A stretch of DNA of 64,000 nt from Diploptera punctata (Eukaryota > Arthropoda > Insecta > Blattodea > Blaberidae). The position numbers and the translations under genes are program-made. Positions 43,680-53,483 of the stretch are shown in pieces. Position 1 is the stretch's first letter; each line of letters starts with the position of its first letter. The stretch covers positions 908,501 through 972,500 of the forward strand of contig JASPKZ010002338.1 of assembly GCA_030220185.1 (NCBI GenBank), written 5' to 3'. The notes below the pieces were generated by a model. It made no database searches. It saw only the letters and a program-made list of their open reading frames with translations, and had not been told where the DNA came from.

Positions 43680-44575
43680 ATCGTCTAAAAATAGAAGAAG
43701 TAAAATTATATAAATATCTTGGTTCAACTGTAAATGGAAAAATACAATAGAGAGGAAGAGATTAGTGAAAGAATTTCCCTGGGCAATAAAGTCTATTTTG
43801 GTAATAGAATGCTTTTCAAAATAACTTGTCTCCAGATTAGCTGCACAGTAATTAAGCTGTTTACTGCAGTAATAAGATATTGTGACTGATGTGATATATG
43901 GACACTGAAAGAATCTGATAAACAAAAATTAATAATATTTGAAAAGAATATCTTACAGAGAATTTTTGGGCCAATTAGAGAAAAGGATGGCACTTGGTGT
44001 ATTCAAATGAACTCCGAATTAAACAATTTAATACAAAATAAAAATAATATAGTAAATCATGGGCAGGACATGTTGCACGTATGGGGAATGAAAGATTGCA
44101 TGAAAGCTTTTTGTAGGAAAGCCAGAGGGAAAACGCCCAGTTGGTAGACCAAGAATGAGGTGGGAGAATAACATTAACTATGATTTGAGGGAAGTAGATT
44201 ATACAGGGAATGATTGGAAAGCATTAGCTCAGGATAGGGATGTATGGAGAGCTTATGTCCGCGCGGCCATGAACCTACGGGTTCGATAGTGCCAGTGAGT
44301 AAGTAAGTAAGTATAGTAAATCATAAAGGATAAAGGTTGCGCTGGTTTAGACATGTGAATTAAATGCAAGAAGACAAACTTGTAAAAACAATATAGGCCT
44401 ACAAATGGTAAACCAACATGCACCAGAACAGATGGACGCCCTATAAAAACAGATGGCAGGATGACATCATAAAAGATATAACAGAAATTATAATTGAAAA
44501 TTGGCCAATCTGTATCCAGAATTGATCTGAATGGGGAAAATAGTTGAGAAGGCCAAAACTTCACTGAAGTTATAA
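43680..44575 (+). mobile_element. Decayed non-LTR retrotransposon (family F), split by a family A insertion
   Basis: The left part reads LYKYLGSTVNG, IWTLKESDKQKLIIFEKNIL, QRIFGPIREKDGTW and ELNNLIQNKNNIVNH. The right part resumes at about 44312 (LRWFRHVN, RWQDDIIKDI, ENWPICIQN). Several stops. It is related to, but clearly distinct from, family A. Confidence 0.7.
44061..44311 (+). mobile_element. Family A retrotransposon, 5'-truncated, with target-site duplication
   Basis: The 13-base repeat tatagtaaatcat lies on both sides (about 44048 and 44312). It encodes the WAGHVARMGNER region to NLRVR with one frameshift and ends in gagtaagtaagtaagta. Confidence 0.85.
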
Positions 44576-44582
44576 CCTGCTA

Positions 44583-44583
<1 letters not shown>

Positions 44584-44648
<65 letters not shown>

Positions 44649-44840
44649 GCAATCGAGATGAGAATTTTAAGAAATATAGCAGGATATACTCTGCTGGATA
44701 AGAACAGAAATGAAGATATAAGAAAGGAACTAAATATTTTCAAACTTACAGATAGAATAATTAAATATAGGAACGACTGGAAAGAACATATTGATAGAAT
44801 GCCAGAATAAAGATTTCCAAAATTATAAACCACACGGTTC
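44584..44840 (+). mobile_element. (AAT)n microsatellite plus non-LTR retrotransposon fragment
   Basis: AAT units fill 44584-44647. Then AIEMRILRNIAGYTLLDKNR, NEDIRKELNIFKLTDRIIKY and WKEHIDRMPE, followed by a stop. Confidence 0.75.
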
Positions 44841-44904
44841 CTCTAAGTCTTAGAATTTAAACCAAATAGAGGCTCTCCTTCCTCTTAGTTCTTCCCTTTT
44901 GTTG

Positions 44905-45045
44905 TGCAGAGGAGATCTAAAACCTCCTGGAGTCAGGGTATATATTTATACATGTAGGAGAAACATCTACAACTAGGAGACCGGCTATTGAAAATCGGAC
45001 AATGTCAAAGACATTAATCAACCGATGATCTATCTATCTATCATT
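44905..45045 (+). mobile_element. Family B retrotransposon 3' scrap with CTAT tail
   Basis: It matches the last 130 bp of the 28287 copy (aaaacctcctggagtcaggg, caatgtcaaagacattaatc, ctatctatctatc). It ends about 100 bp before the histone-like frame. Confidence 0.85.
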
Positions 45046-45149
45046 TGTTGTGAAAATTAATTTATTGTTAAGTTGTTACCAAGGAACAATCCAGTTGAAA
45101 TATTTTTGAAATAGATATACCGGTATCAAAACTAAATTTAAAAGTGAAA

Positions 45150-45815
45150 ATGTTCAAATATGGATTAATGCCAGACGTGATTGAGGCAATAGTTTTACAA
45201 AAAGAAGCAGACGGGTCACATGCAATAAAAATTTTTGAGTACGTCAAAACAAAGCCAGAGAATTCGACAAAAAACAGAATCTTTTTTAAAGTAATTACAG
45301 CTTTGCGAAAAGCGGTATTCGATGGTTTTATAAGAAGGCATAGAATTAGTAAGCGATACCGACTTGCACTTAGTTTCGATGACTTGGAGAGGTGGAACTG
45401 GGAATAGAGCTTGCCGTAGGAGAAAGAGCACAAGAAGAAAAACTAGATCACCTAGGAGAAACAACATGCAGTTGGAGGACGGCCTTAGCTAGAAGAAGAT
45501 CGAGGAGGAGACGAACAAAGAGTAGGGGAAGGGTTTGTGGCAAAACGAGAAGACAAGTTTCAGAAGGAACAAGTGTCCTACAAGAACAATGCGTGCGGTT
45601 ACCTCCAGAAGAAGTTGTTTTAGTAGCGGTAACGCATTGAAACGTATACGAAAATGTTTTTTTTTGAAAAAACTGAATCTTTGCGCAAATTGAATTCAGC
45701 TGCAGATATTAATTTGTTGAGAAATAATCAGAAAAAGAAGTGTAAAAACGACCAGAAAAGTATTTTGAATTCGAGTGCAAAATCCGTGACAGAAACTCAA
45801 TAATGAATCCTCGTA
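45150..45815 (+). pseudogene. Linker-histone-like (H1/protamine-like) gene or frameshifted pseudogene
   Basis: ATG at 45150 opens 85 residues ending at TAG 45405. Residues 7-75 read like a linker-histone winged helix: helix 1 MPDVIEAIVLQKEADGS, helix 2 HAIKIFEYVK, and helix 3 with wing FFKVITALRKAVFDGFIRRH, then SKRYRLAL. This matches the H1 pattern 'I..LKERGGSS..AIKKYI...FIKKYLKSAV..G.L....G...FKL'. Immediately after, the next frame (45391-45492) reads RACRRRKSTRRKTRSPRR. The third frame (about 45488-45562) reads ARRRSRRRRTKSRGRVCGKT. Frame one then reopens to 45803 with a Lys/Asn/Ser-rich tail. Arg-rich, Cys-bearing tails on an H1 fold are a feature of sperm nuclear basic proteins. Three +1 shifts imply a decayed copy, assembly indels or unrecognised splicing. 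AATAAA occurs at about 45824 and 45844. Confidence 0.4.
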
Positions 45816-46302
45816 AAATTCTAAAATAAATTTGAAAACAAGAATAAAGTCTAGTTTGGAAGTATATCATAAACAGAGTTTCAAAATTAACTTTAAAACC
45901 AACTCCAACAAATAAGAAATCTGGTTCAAAATAAATTACAGAGTAAACTTAAAGAATTTATTTTAAAATTAAAGTAAAATAAAAGTATATTAAAATATAG
46001 TTTTACACTATTTATTTCTAAAAACACGGACAATTGGAAATCGTGTCTGTGGTTCCGTTAATAAAATATGATTTACAATTGGATGGCGTTATGCATCAAC
46101 CGACTATGCGCCACTATGTAAGTTTAGAGAAAAATAGTTTAAAGTTTAAGTCAATCTTCACTATTTATTGTAGCGCCAAACTAACAATACTGGATATTGC
46201 AAGTTATTTTCCTCGTTTGACAGTTGTGCATCAACAATCTAAGAGCGGGAATATTTGGCGCTTAACTGCATTATGTAAAATTTAGATTAACATTTATGAA
46301 GA

Positions 46303-46706
46303 TCGGCCGCGGTGGACTAGTGGTTATGCTCCTTGCCTCTCGTCCCGAGGATCGCGGGTTCAAACCCGGCCGGGGTCGATGGATTTTTTTAGGATAGAAA
46401 AATCCAAGGAGCAAGTCCTCCGGGAGGGACTTTATGCCGTGGGTCCCGAGTGTGAAGATTTTCAGGCTCGTAAAAGATCCTTAAGCCTGAATGTAAAGGC
46501 CTCTAAGCAAAATTTACCAAATTTTCCCGTCCTAGTACTACCTTGGTTTCCTAGATGTCAGTATGAGGCGGAACGCTGACCACGGACCACTCAAATGACA
46601 TCTATACGAAAACAAGTGTAACTTAATTAGTATGGTTCAAATTCTTCCCTGTAGGGGGAGAGCGCCTAAATCTCTGTTAAGGCAAACATGAGCTTACAAG
46701 AAGATT
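46303..46706 (+). mobile_element. SINE family S1, full length with target-site duplication
   Basis: Flanked by atttatgaagat on both sides (about 46291 and 46705). The head is tRNA-like: gccgcggtggactagtggtt (A box), gcgggttcaaacccggccgg (B box), then the body. The tail 'taaggcaaacatgagcttac' ends in aagaag. This is the best reference copy of the family in the window. Confidence 0.9.
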
Positions 46707-46709
46707 TAT

Positions 46710-47125
46710 GAAGATTTGGTTTCATATCCGTTTGTTGCACAACATAATATCTCTGATAGGACTGATGGCGTTTACATTTTTCTTTAATAATAAGGTTATG
46801 TTTAAAGATTTAGCGCTAAAAGTGTGCATACACTTACTTCATGAGCCAGTGCAACAGATGGCATCAAAAACTCATTTTTTAAGTGGCACTTAGCCGGTTG
46901 ATGCATAACACCATCAAATTATATCAAGTTAATGTTACAAATTTATTAAAAAGAACGCTAACGTATACAGAAAATGAAACAATGAAGTTAGCTAGAACTC
47001 TGAAAAAAAACAGACAAAAACATAAATAATATTTATTATACATAGTCAATAAAAACCCCAAATCACTAAATTAAAATTTAAAAGAGCCAACTAGTTTCAA
47101 TAGCGAAGCTATTATTTTCAAGACC
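46710..47125. other. Stretch without recognised feature
   Basis: AT-rich; 'gttgatgcataacaccatc' at 46895 partly mirrors 'ggcgttatgcatcaaccgac' at 46085, so 46080-46920 may be one older element into which the S1 SINE inserted. Confidence 0.4.
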
Positions 47126-47129
47126 TTGC

Positions 47130-47517
47130 ACTTTCTTAAATGTATTATTTCCCAGAAAAATATAATTCACATATTTACATCGTAGGACATCAGAAATTAA
47201 TTAATATACAGTATTGCGATCCTTTGGCAATAAATAATAGTACGATCTGGTTGCAGTGACGAACAAAAGAAGCAAGTGAAGCGTACCAATCGTTTCTCAT
47301 TTGTTTCCAAACATCGCCGTTTACATTAAATATATAAATATTTTAAAATAACTATATTTAAATAATGATTTGTGAGTAAACAGCTTAATTTTATTCGTTA
47401 AATAGTCCTAACAAATGCCACTCTTGATTTCCAAATTCTCTAGATAAATTCATTCCTCGCTTCGTGAGTCGTGAACTTATCGATAATTTGGAAATCACTC
47501 GTGGCATTACTTATGAT
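47130..47517 (+). mobile_element. Hairpin-ended repeat family Z, copy 4 (5'-incomplete)
   Basis: It joins the family at 'ctttcttaaatgtatt' and runs to the 3' hairpin (gccactcttgatttccaaat, spacer with cttcgtgagtcgtgaactta, then atttggaaatcactcgtggc). Confidence 0.7.
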
Positions 47518-47638
47518 GATGTAGTATTATTGGGCGAGAGCGAGGAGATACTAAGGGCCAACACACACACTCTATTTTTAACACTAATAAATTGGGACTG
47601 GAATAAACAAAAATAAAACTAAATATAACGTCACACTT

Positions 47639-47905
47639 ATAACATTATAATGATATTGTGAAAAGAAAAATTAATGTCTGAACCAGCAATCGAACCGTCG
47701 AGCTCTCCTTCTCCGTAGGAGTGTGCAGCCCACTACACCATTCTAGACTTGGTACAAACATTAACAATTCTTTCCACATGTACCAAGGCTAGAATGGTGT
47801 AGTGGGCTGCACCACTCTTAAGGAGAAGGGGAGGTCCAAGGTTCGATTCCTGGTTCAGACATTAATTTTTCTTTTCACAATATCATTATAATATTATAAT
47901 ATGAT
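47639..47905. mobile_element. Inverted pair of tRNA-like SINE heads (family T2)
   Basis: The left head (about 47680-47755, minus) and right head (about 47786-47862, plus) mirror each other: ctagaatggtgtagtgggct and complement, ggttcgattcctggttcaga and complement. Both are bordered outward by ttaatttttcttttcacaat. Each resembles a tRNA with A and B boxes. A second pair lies at 52795. Confidence 0.8.
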
Positions 47906-47943
47906 CCATTATTGGAACTGTGTTAAAATAACAGTATTGGAAA

Positions 47944-48625
47944 ATGTTAAATGGTCACATTAGAAATACATTATATAATGGAAATGAACAGCTAATGACA
48001 AATGAGGAAAATTTAGAAGTGGTTAAATTCAAATACCTAGGAACAGTAATCACAAATATAAATGAGATGCACAAAGAAATTAAACATAGGCTCAATTCTG
48101 GAAATGCGTGCTATTATGCATTGCAGAGACTCTTGACGTCCCAACTCATTTCAAAAAACGTTAAACTGAAAATATATAAAACTATTATTATACCAGTTAT
48201 ATGGGTGCGAAACATGAAAAAATGAAGGAGGAAATAAGATTACGAGTATTTGAGAATAAAATTCTTAGGAAATTTTTTGAACCAAAGAGAGATGAACAGA
48301 CAGGTGAATTGAGAAAACTACGTAACAGTGAAATATATGCTCTTTATAGGTAGCCAGATATAATAGGAATAGTTTGGTCTCGTAGACTGCGATGGGCAGG
48401 ACATGTGGCACGAATGGGGAATGAAAGAGGAGTATGGAAGCTTGTAGGAAAACGCCCAGTTGGTAGACCAAGAATGAGATGGGAGAATAACATTAACAAT
48501 GATTTCAGGAAAGTACATTAGGCCTACACAGGTATGATTGAAAAACATTACCTCAGTATAGGGATGTATGGAGAGTTTATGTCCGTGCGGCCATGAACCT
48601 AGGGTTCGATAGTGCCATTGAGGTA
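47944..48625 (+). mobile_element. Family A retrotransposon 3' copy, plus strand
   Basis: It reads HIRNTLYNGNEQLMTNEENL, FKYLGTVITNINEMHKEIKH and RLLTSQLISKNVKLKIYKTI. It then has frameshifts and stops through the rest of the common C-terminus to about 48610 (gttcgatagtgccattgag). Confidence 0.8.
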
Positions 48626-48639
48626 GTTAAGTACAACCT

Positions 48640-48775
48640 TACGATCCTGGACGGGTACCGGTCCCACATATTGGCATAAATTTGCATGGGAAAAATTATT
48701 CCCTCATGGATACTTGAACCAGTCGGTAAGCTTTAGGTCTGCGCCAAAGCATTACGCTTTAACCTTTTCACTGCT
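48640..48775 (-). mobile_element. Possible tRNA-like SINE head (unnamed family)
   Basis: On the minus strand 'aaagcgtaatgctttggcgc' and 'ggttcaagtatccatgaggg' have the look of decayed A and B boxes. Confidence 0.35.
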
Positions 48776-48899
48776 GAGATATTTCCAGCCTTTAAAACCC
48801 TCCTTGCTCAATGCAGGGAGAAATATGGAAAAAAGTTTATTTAGGTTCCTAAGAGATGGCAGTATATGCCTGCTTAGTTTGAAACCAATGCAATACGTA

Positions 48900-49930
48900 T
48901 TATATAACTAGCAGGCGTTTGGAGTTGAAAATGGATATACACACCCATAGCACGGCAAGCATTTTCTTTGCCAACGGATATACCCGTTCGTAGCAGTGTA
49001 AAGGTTAAGCCTCTCCTTCCCGTTACGGATACTATAAAACAAAATATTATTTTCAGTTCACTTCTGTTCATCGAATTTAAAAATATCTTATACTGAAAAG
49101 TATGTCATGGACCTGCCCACATGTTCGTTATTTTAAGTGGCAGTCCAACACTTTTAGTCAAATCATTCAAACTATATTTTATTGAAGTTATGAATTTTTG
49201 TTTCAAAACTTAAATCATGTTGTATTTATTTACGCATTAAATCAGTGCGTAGCTTAAATATAGCACGCAAACCTACTCCCATATTTACATCAGTTTTAAG
49301 TAGACTTTATTGATTAATCATTGGAATTGCCATTAAAGTATCCACTGGGATTTACATTAATGCCATGGCGTATTTAACAAGCCAATAATACACAAATTTT
49401 TAATAGTGCCATCCAAGTAATGAGAATTAGAAGTATTTTTTTTTACTAGTTATTTTTTACCCCATTTTAAATATGACTTCCTTTGATGATTTGGCTCAAA
49501 TGTGCTTCTACTAGCGCTTGATTTTTCAGTTATATTGTAAACTATAGCTCTTTTTCTGTATTTACTAACATTATTTAATATTTTTAACTTTTTCAAACAA
49601 TTCTTATAGCATTATTAGACAATTTTGAAGTATTTATTTAAATATGCAAATCACAATATTATGACACTGTTAGACAATATTGTGATGCTAACTGCTATTT
49701 TCTCCACAGAGTATATTACTTAGTCTATGATTTTTCTATCGCTGTTTTGGGTTATCGCAGGTTGGATCAGCGTTAGGGAGTGATAAGTAAGTGTACACCC
49801 ATTTTTAATAAACATTTGGTAATTTTAATATTATTAATATATTTTTAACATAGATTTGGCGATTTATTGCAAATATTAGTCATTTAAATTTCATAGCGAC
49901 GGATAGTAATCGAGGATGATAATCGATAAG
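48900..49930. other. Stretch without recognised feature
   Basis: AT-rich; no repeat family or frame recognised. A duplicated 'ttagacaat.ttg' occurs near 49615 and 49668. Confidence 0.35.
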
Positions 49931-49944
49931 TGGTTCGATTGTGG

Positions 49945-50365
49945 ATTATCGCTGGCTCTGTAAACTCTGACGCATGCGCACTGTTGTTCTATAGGACTTT
50001 GAAAATATTTCACGCTAGTTCAAGTGTAGTTTTTCCGATGATTTTACACACTGCATTGAGTTATCGCTGGCTCTATAAACTCTGACGCATGCGCATTGTT
50101 GTTCTATAGGATTTCACGGTAGTTTAAGTGCAGTTTTTCCGATGATTTTACACACTGCATTGGGTTATCGCTGGCTCTATAAACTCTGACGCATGCGCAC
50201 TGTTGTTCTATAGGACTTTGAAAATATTTCACGCTAGTTTAAGTGCAGTTTTTCCGGACTTTGAAAATATTTCACGCTAGTTTAAGTGCAGTTTTTCCGG
50301 ACTTTGAAAATATTTCACGCTAGTTTAAGTGCAGTTTTTCCGATGATTTTACACGCTGCATTTAA
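49945..50365. repeat. Higher-order tandem repeat with NRF1/Ewg-like sites
   Basis: Three roughly 105-115-bp units begin 'tatcgctggctct.taaactctgacgcatgcgca' (about 49948, 50063, 50167). The last is followed by three short units of about 44 bp (ggactttgaaaatatttcac, gctagtttaagtgcagtttt). The octamer-containing cgcatgcgca lies at 49971, 50086 and 50190. Confidence 0.85.
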
Positions 50366-50987
50366 ACATGATATTCACTTTCTATTAAAAAAAGTGTTAA
50401 ACTTTTGACAATTACATCGTTAACTTCATCTGTTTTCTGATTTTCATTCAAGAGAATAAAAGTATATACTAATGATTTAAACAAAACAAAAAAAAAAAGA
50501 AAATTCGTAATAATGAATGAGAAACGTGTATTTTTTTAGCTTGGAGCACGAGTTGGTTTGTTTTGAGTTTGAACTTGGCTTCCCCAGCTGATAAACAATT
50601 TATCGCGAGTGTGTTCAATGACTCACTCATGTTTGTTGCGGCCTTGTAGCATGTCAGCTGTTTGGAAGGTCAAACGTACGTTAATCTAGTTCTACAGTCA
50701 GGTGTTTTACTGCTTTGTGGAAATAGAAATATTCGAACACACAACTTGCATAAGTAGGATCTCCTTTGTTTTAGATACAAGGGTAAGATTCGCTAGAGTC
50801 AGGGTTAAGAATGTGATGAAAATGTTTGGCATACGGTTTCTAATAGTTATTTAGACGACTAGTTATAATTTTCTAACGTGTTGTCTACAATATTTTATCT
50901 ACGTTCAGAGTATTGTTGTATATTTAGTAGGCCTATATCCAATGAAATGTATTTATTGCGGAACTTTATATATTTAGAGAAGTCCAC

Positions 50988-51300
50988 CGCTGTGGTCTCG
51001 AGGTAGCGTGCTGCCTTGTCACGCAGCGGGCCCGGGTTCGATCCCCGGTGGGGACAGTTTTTCTGGGTGAGGTTTTTATCGGGGTTTTTCCTCACCTGTA
51101 AGACAAATGTCAGGAAAACTTTAAGGCCCAAACGGTTCCCGAAATCTTATGACCATCATCATCATTATCATCATCATCTTCCTTCACCGGTGTGGAAAGA
51201 AACGGGAAGCTACCACACCTACAATTTCCTAGTAAAGCTGCAAGCATAGCATGAAAATGCTGTGATTGCAGTGAAGGACCTGCCTTCCGGCAGAATTACT
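50988..51300 (+). mobile_element. SINE family S2, near full length
   Basis: The head is ccaccgctgtggtctcgagg and gggttcgatccccggtgggg; the body is ctgggtgaggtttttatcgg. The ATC run and the tail 'cagaattactatagatggat' match the other copies. Confidence 0.85.
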
Positions 51301-51312
51301 ATAGATGGATGA

Positions 51313-51357
<45 letters not shown>

Positions 51358-51372
51358 GTTGTTGTTGTTGTT
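51313..51372. repeat. (ATT)n then (GTT)n microsatellite
   Basis: About 15 ATT units, then five GTT. Confidence 0.95.
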
Positions 51373-51690
51373 GTCCATCGCTGTAGTCTCGAGGTAGCGT
51401 GCTGTCTTGCCACGCAGCGGGCCTACGTTTGATTCCCGGTCGGGGCAGGCTCCTGGGTGAGGTTCTTTTCGGGGTTTTTCCTCACCTCTAAGACAAATGT
51501 CAGGAAGCTTAGGGCCCAACGGTCCCCCAAAATCATTCGGCCAACATAATCATCCTTCACCGGTGTAGAAAGCAACGGGAAGCTACCACACCTATAATTC
51601 CCTTGTAAAGCTGCAAAGCATAGTATGGAAATGCTATGAATGCAGTAAAAGACCTGCCCTCGGACAGAATTACTATGGATGGATGGATTA
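51373..51690 (+). mobile_element. SINE family S2, second tandem copy
   Basis: The head is tccatcgctgtagtctcgag and ccacgcagcgggcctacg, and the body and tail are as in the copy at 50988. It is in the same orientation, separated by a microsatellite. Confidence 0.85.
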
Positions 51691-51734
51691 TTATTATTAT
51701 TATTATTAATATTATTATTATTATTATTAAAAAA

Positions 51735-52165
51735 TGTGAATCAACCCCTCAGGGGTCCTCATCTAGGGGATATGTGGATGGCGACCACAAGGTGCCCAAG
51801 CTGTGCAAAACATTTCTTCCACTTTCTTGTGTTTTGCACTCTTTTAACTTTACTATCTAAACCTCTCTTGGTTAACTCTTGTTTTTTCGACCCCGACGCT
51901 ATTAGGGCATCCGAGGGCTAGGGAGTCTTTCCTTTCTTCCATTTCTTCTTTCCTTTATTTTCTTTTCTTCTCCAGAAAAGCCTAACCAGAGGCTATAAGA
52001 TGGCAGCCCCATCACTGGTCTTGCCTTCCTTTGGCCAGCAACCAATCGAAGGGACTATTATTATGCTTTCAAGTCTTATACGAGAATTTCCCGTAAATTT
52101 TCTATAGGATCGTAACACGCCTTGGCTTAATACTTGGAAGGAAGAAGAAGAAGAATAAATGTGAA
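51735..52165 (+). repeat. Repeat R-X with family C-type tail
   Basis: It carries 'cgctattagggcatccgagg', 'agaggctataagatggcagc' and 'accaatcgaagggactatta', the reverse complement of 18546-18750. It ends 'cttggaaggaagaagaagaa'. The identical combination at two loci shows the R-X/family C junction is part of one mobile unit. Confidence 0.65.
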
Positions 52166-52169
52166 TCAA

Positions 52170-52790
52170 TTACATGTACTTTAGAAGTTAGCTAATATGT
52201 TTTTGTCATGTAGAAAATATTAAAAACTCAAACGTGCTTTTTTTTACGATAATTTCTGTACTTTGGAATTATTTCCGTATCCTAGATATCTGAACAAAAC
52301 ACGTGTTATCAGGTGTAACAACTATTGTGGCGCTCTATGTAAATTGTCATTGTTACAGTTCCAGGTCAAAAGTCCATGTTAAAATCTTATCTTGCGATTA
52401 AGTTTGTATTGACTTCCTTAAACAAGAGTTAGTTCTGAGAATGTTTTAGGAAAACACCGATCACATTCTCATTTCTTTTGTTTAATTAATTCATTTGTTT
52501 TACATCTATAGCCTCTGATGGTAAGTACTATCTTGTTATTTAAGTTATAGTTTTCGGAAGAGAAGCAAAATGGCAAACCCTATGTCGCAGATTTGCGACA
52601 AACGAGAGAGCTTCAAGCCTGAAATAAGATGCTTCTAGGAAAAATGTTTCGATATTTTACACGAATCTTCGAATTACTATCCGTTATTAAAATACCATAC
52701 TACTGCGTAAATAGCCCATAGTAAACTATTCATTTACTCCATAGTTCATTTTTGTAAACGATACTAATCAGTTTCTTCGGTATTACATTT
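52170..52790. other. Stretch without recognised feature
   Basis: No repeat or convincing frame. A potential 9-base micro-exon-like 'tatag cctctgatg gtaagt' at about 52510 is probably chance. Confidence 0.35.
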
Positions 52791-52794
52791 CAGT

Positions 52795-53310
52795 TATAAT
52801 ATTATTATGATATTGTGAAAAAAAATTAATGTCTGAACCAGAAAAATATTGGAAAATGTTAAATAACATCGTTTACTGCTTATAAAAGTGTTGGTGTAAA
52901 ATTCTCAAATATAGATACTTCTAAACGAAGCCGGCCGTTGGCGATGGTAGTGACACCTACCTCACAGCGGACGAAACGACAATTATAGATTTGTAAATGT
53001 ATTTTACAGGAACCCGGGGTTCTACCTATCAAGGAGGACCAAAATGGATCGCTCACCGCCAACACTTAAGTGATGGCCGCAGAGCTTTCCATCTATCTAT
53101 CTATCTCTATATGTGGAAAGAATTGTTAATGTTCGTGCCAAGTCTAGAATGGTGTAGTGGGCTGCACGCTAGTCTGGAGTTATAAACTAGAGGTCCACGA
53201 TTCGATTCCTGGTTCAGACATTAATTTTTCTTTTCACAATATCGTTATAATATGATCCATTATTGGAACTGTGTTAAAATAACAGTATTGAAAAATGTTA
53301 AATGACATTT
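52795..53310. mobile_element. Family T2 SINE, second locus (outer tails around one intact head)
   Basis: Left: tattgtgaaaaaaaattaat and gtctgaaccag, cut short. Right: a head at about 53140-53221 (tctagaatggtgtagtgggc, gattcctggttcagac) and outer tail, followed by the same 'atgatccattattggaactg' as at 47908. The middle (52920-53095) holds unrelated GC-richer sequence, likely an insertion. Confidence 0.65.
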
Positions 53311-53369
53311 CAGTTAGATTTTAAAGGCGACGGATTCATTTTATTTGTTGTCATTTATAGTTACTTTGT

Positions 53370-53482
53370 CCACCGCTGTGGTCTCGAGGTAGCGTGCCGC
53401 CTTGTCATGCAGCGGGCCCGGGTTCGATCCCCGGTCGGGGCAGTTTTTCTGGGTGAGGTTTTTATCGGATGATGGCCATATG
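53370..53482 (+). mobile_element. SINE family S2, 3'-truncated by the 63-bp array
   Basis: The head ccaccgctgtggtctcgagg and body ttctgggtgaggtttttatc break at 'ggatgatggccatatgattg', where the minisatellite begins. Confidence 0.8.
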
Positions 53483-53483
53483 A

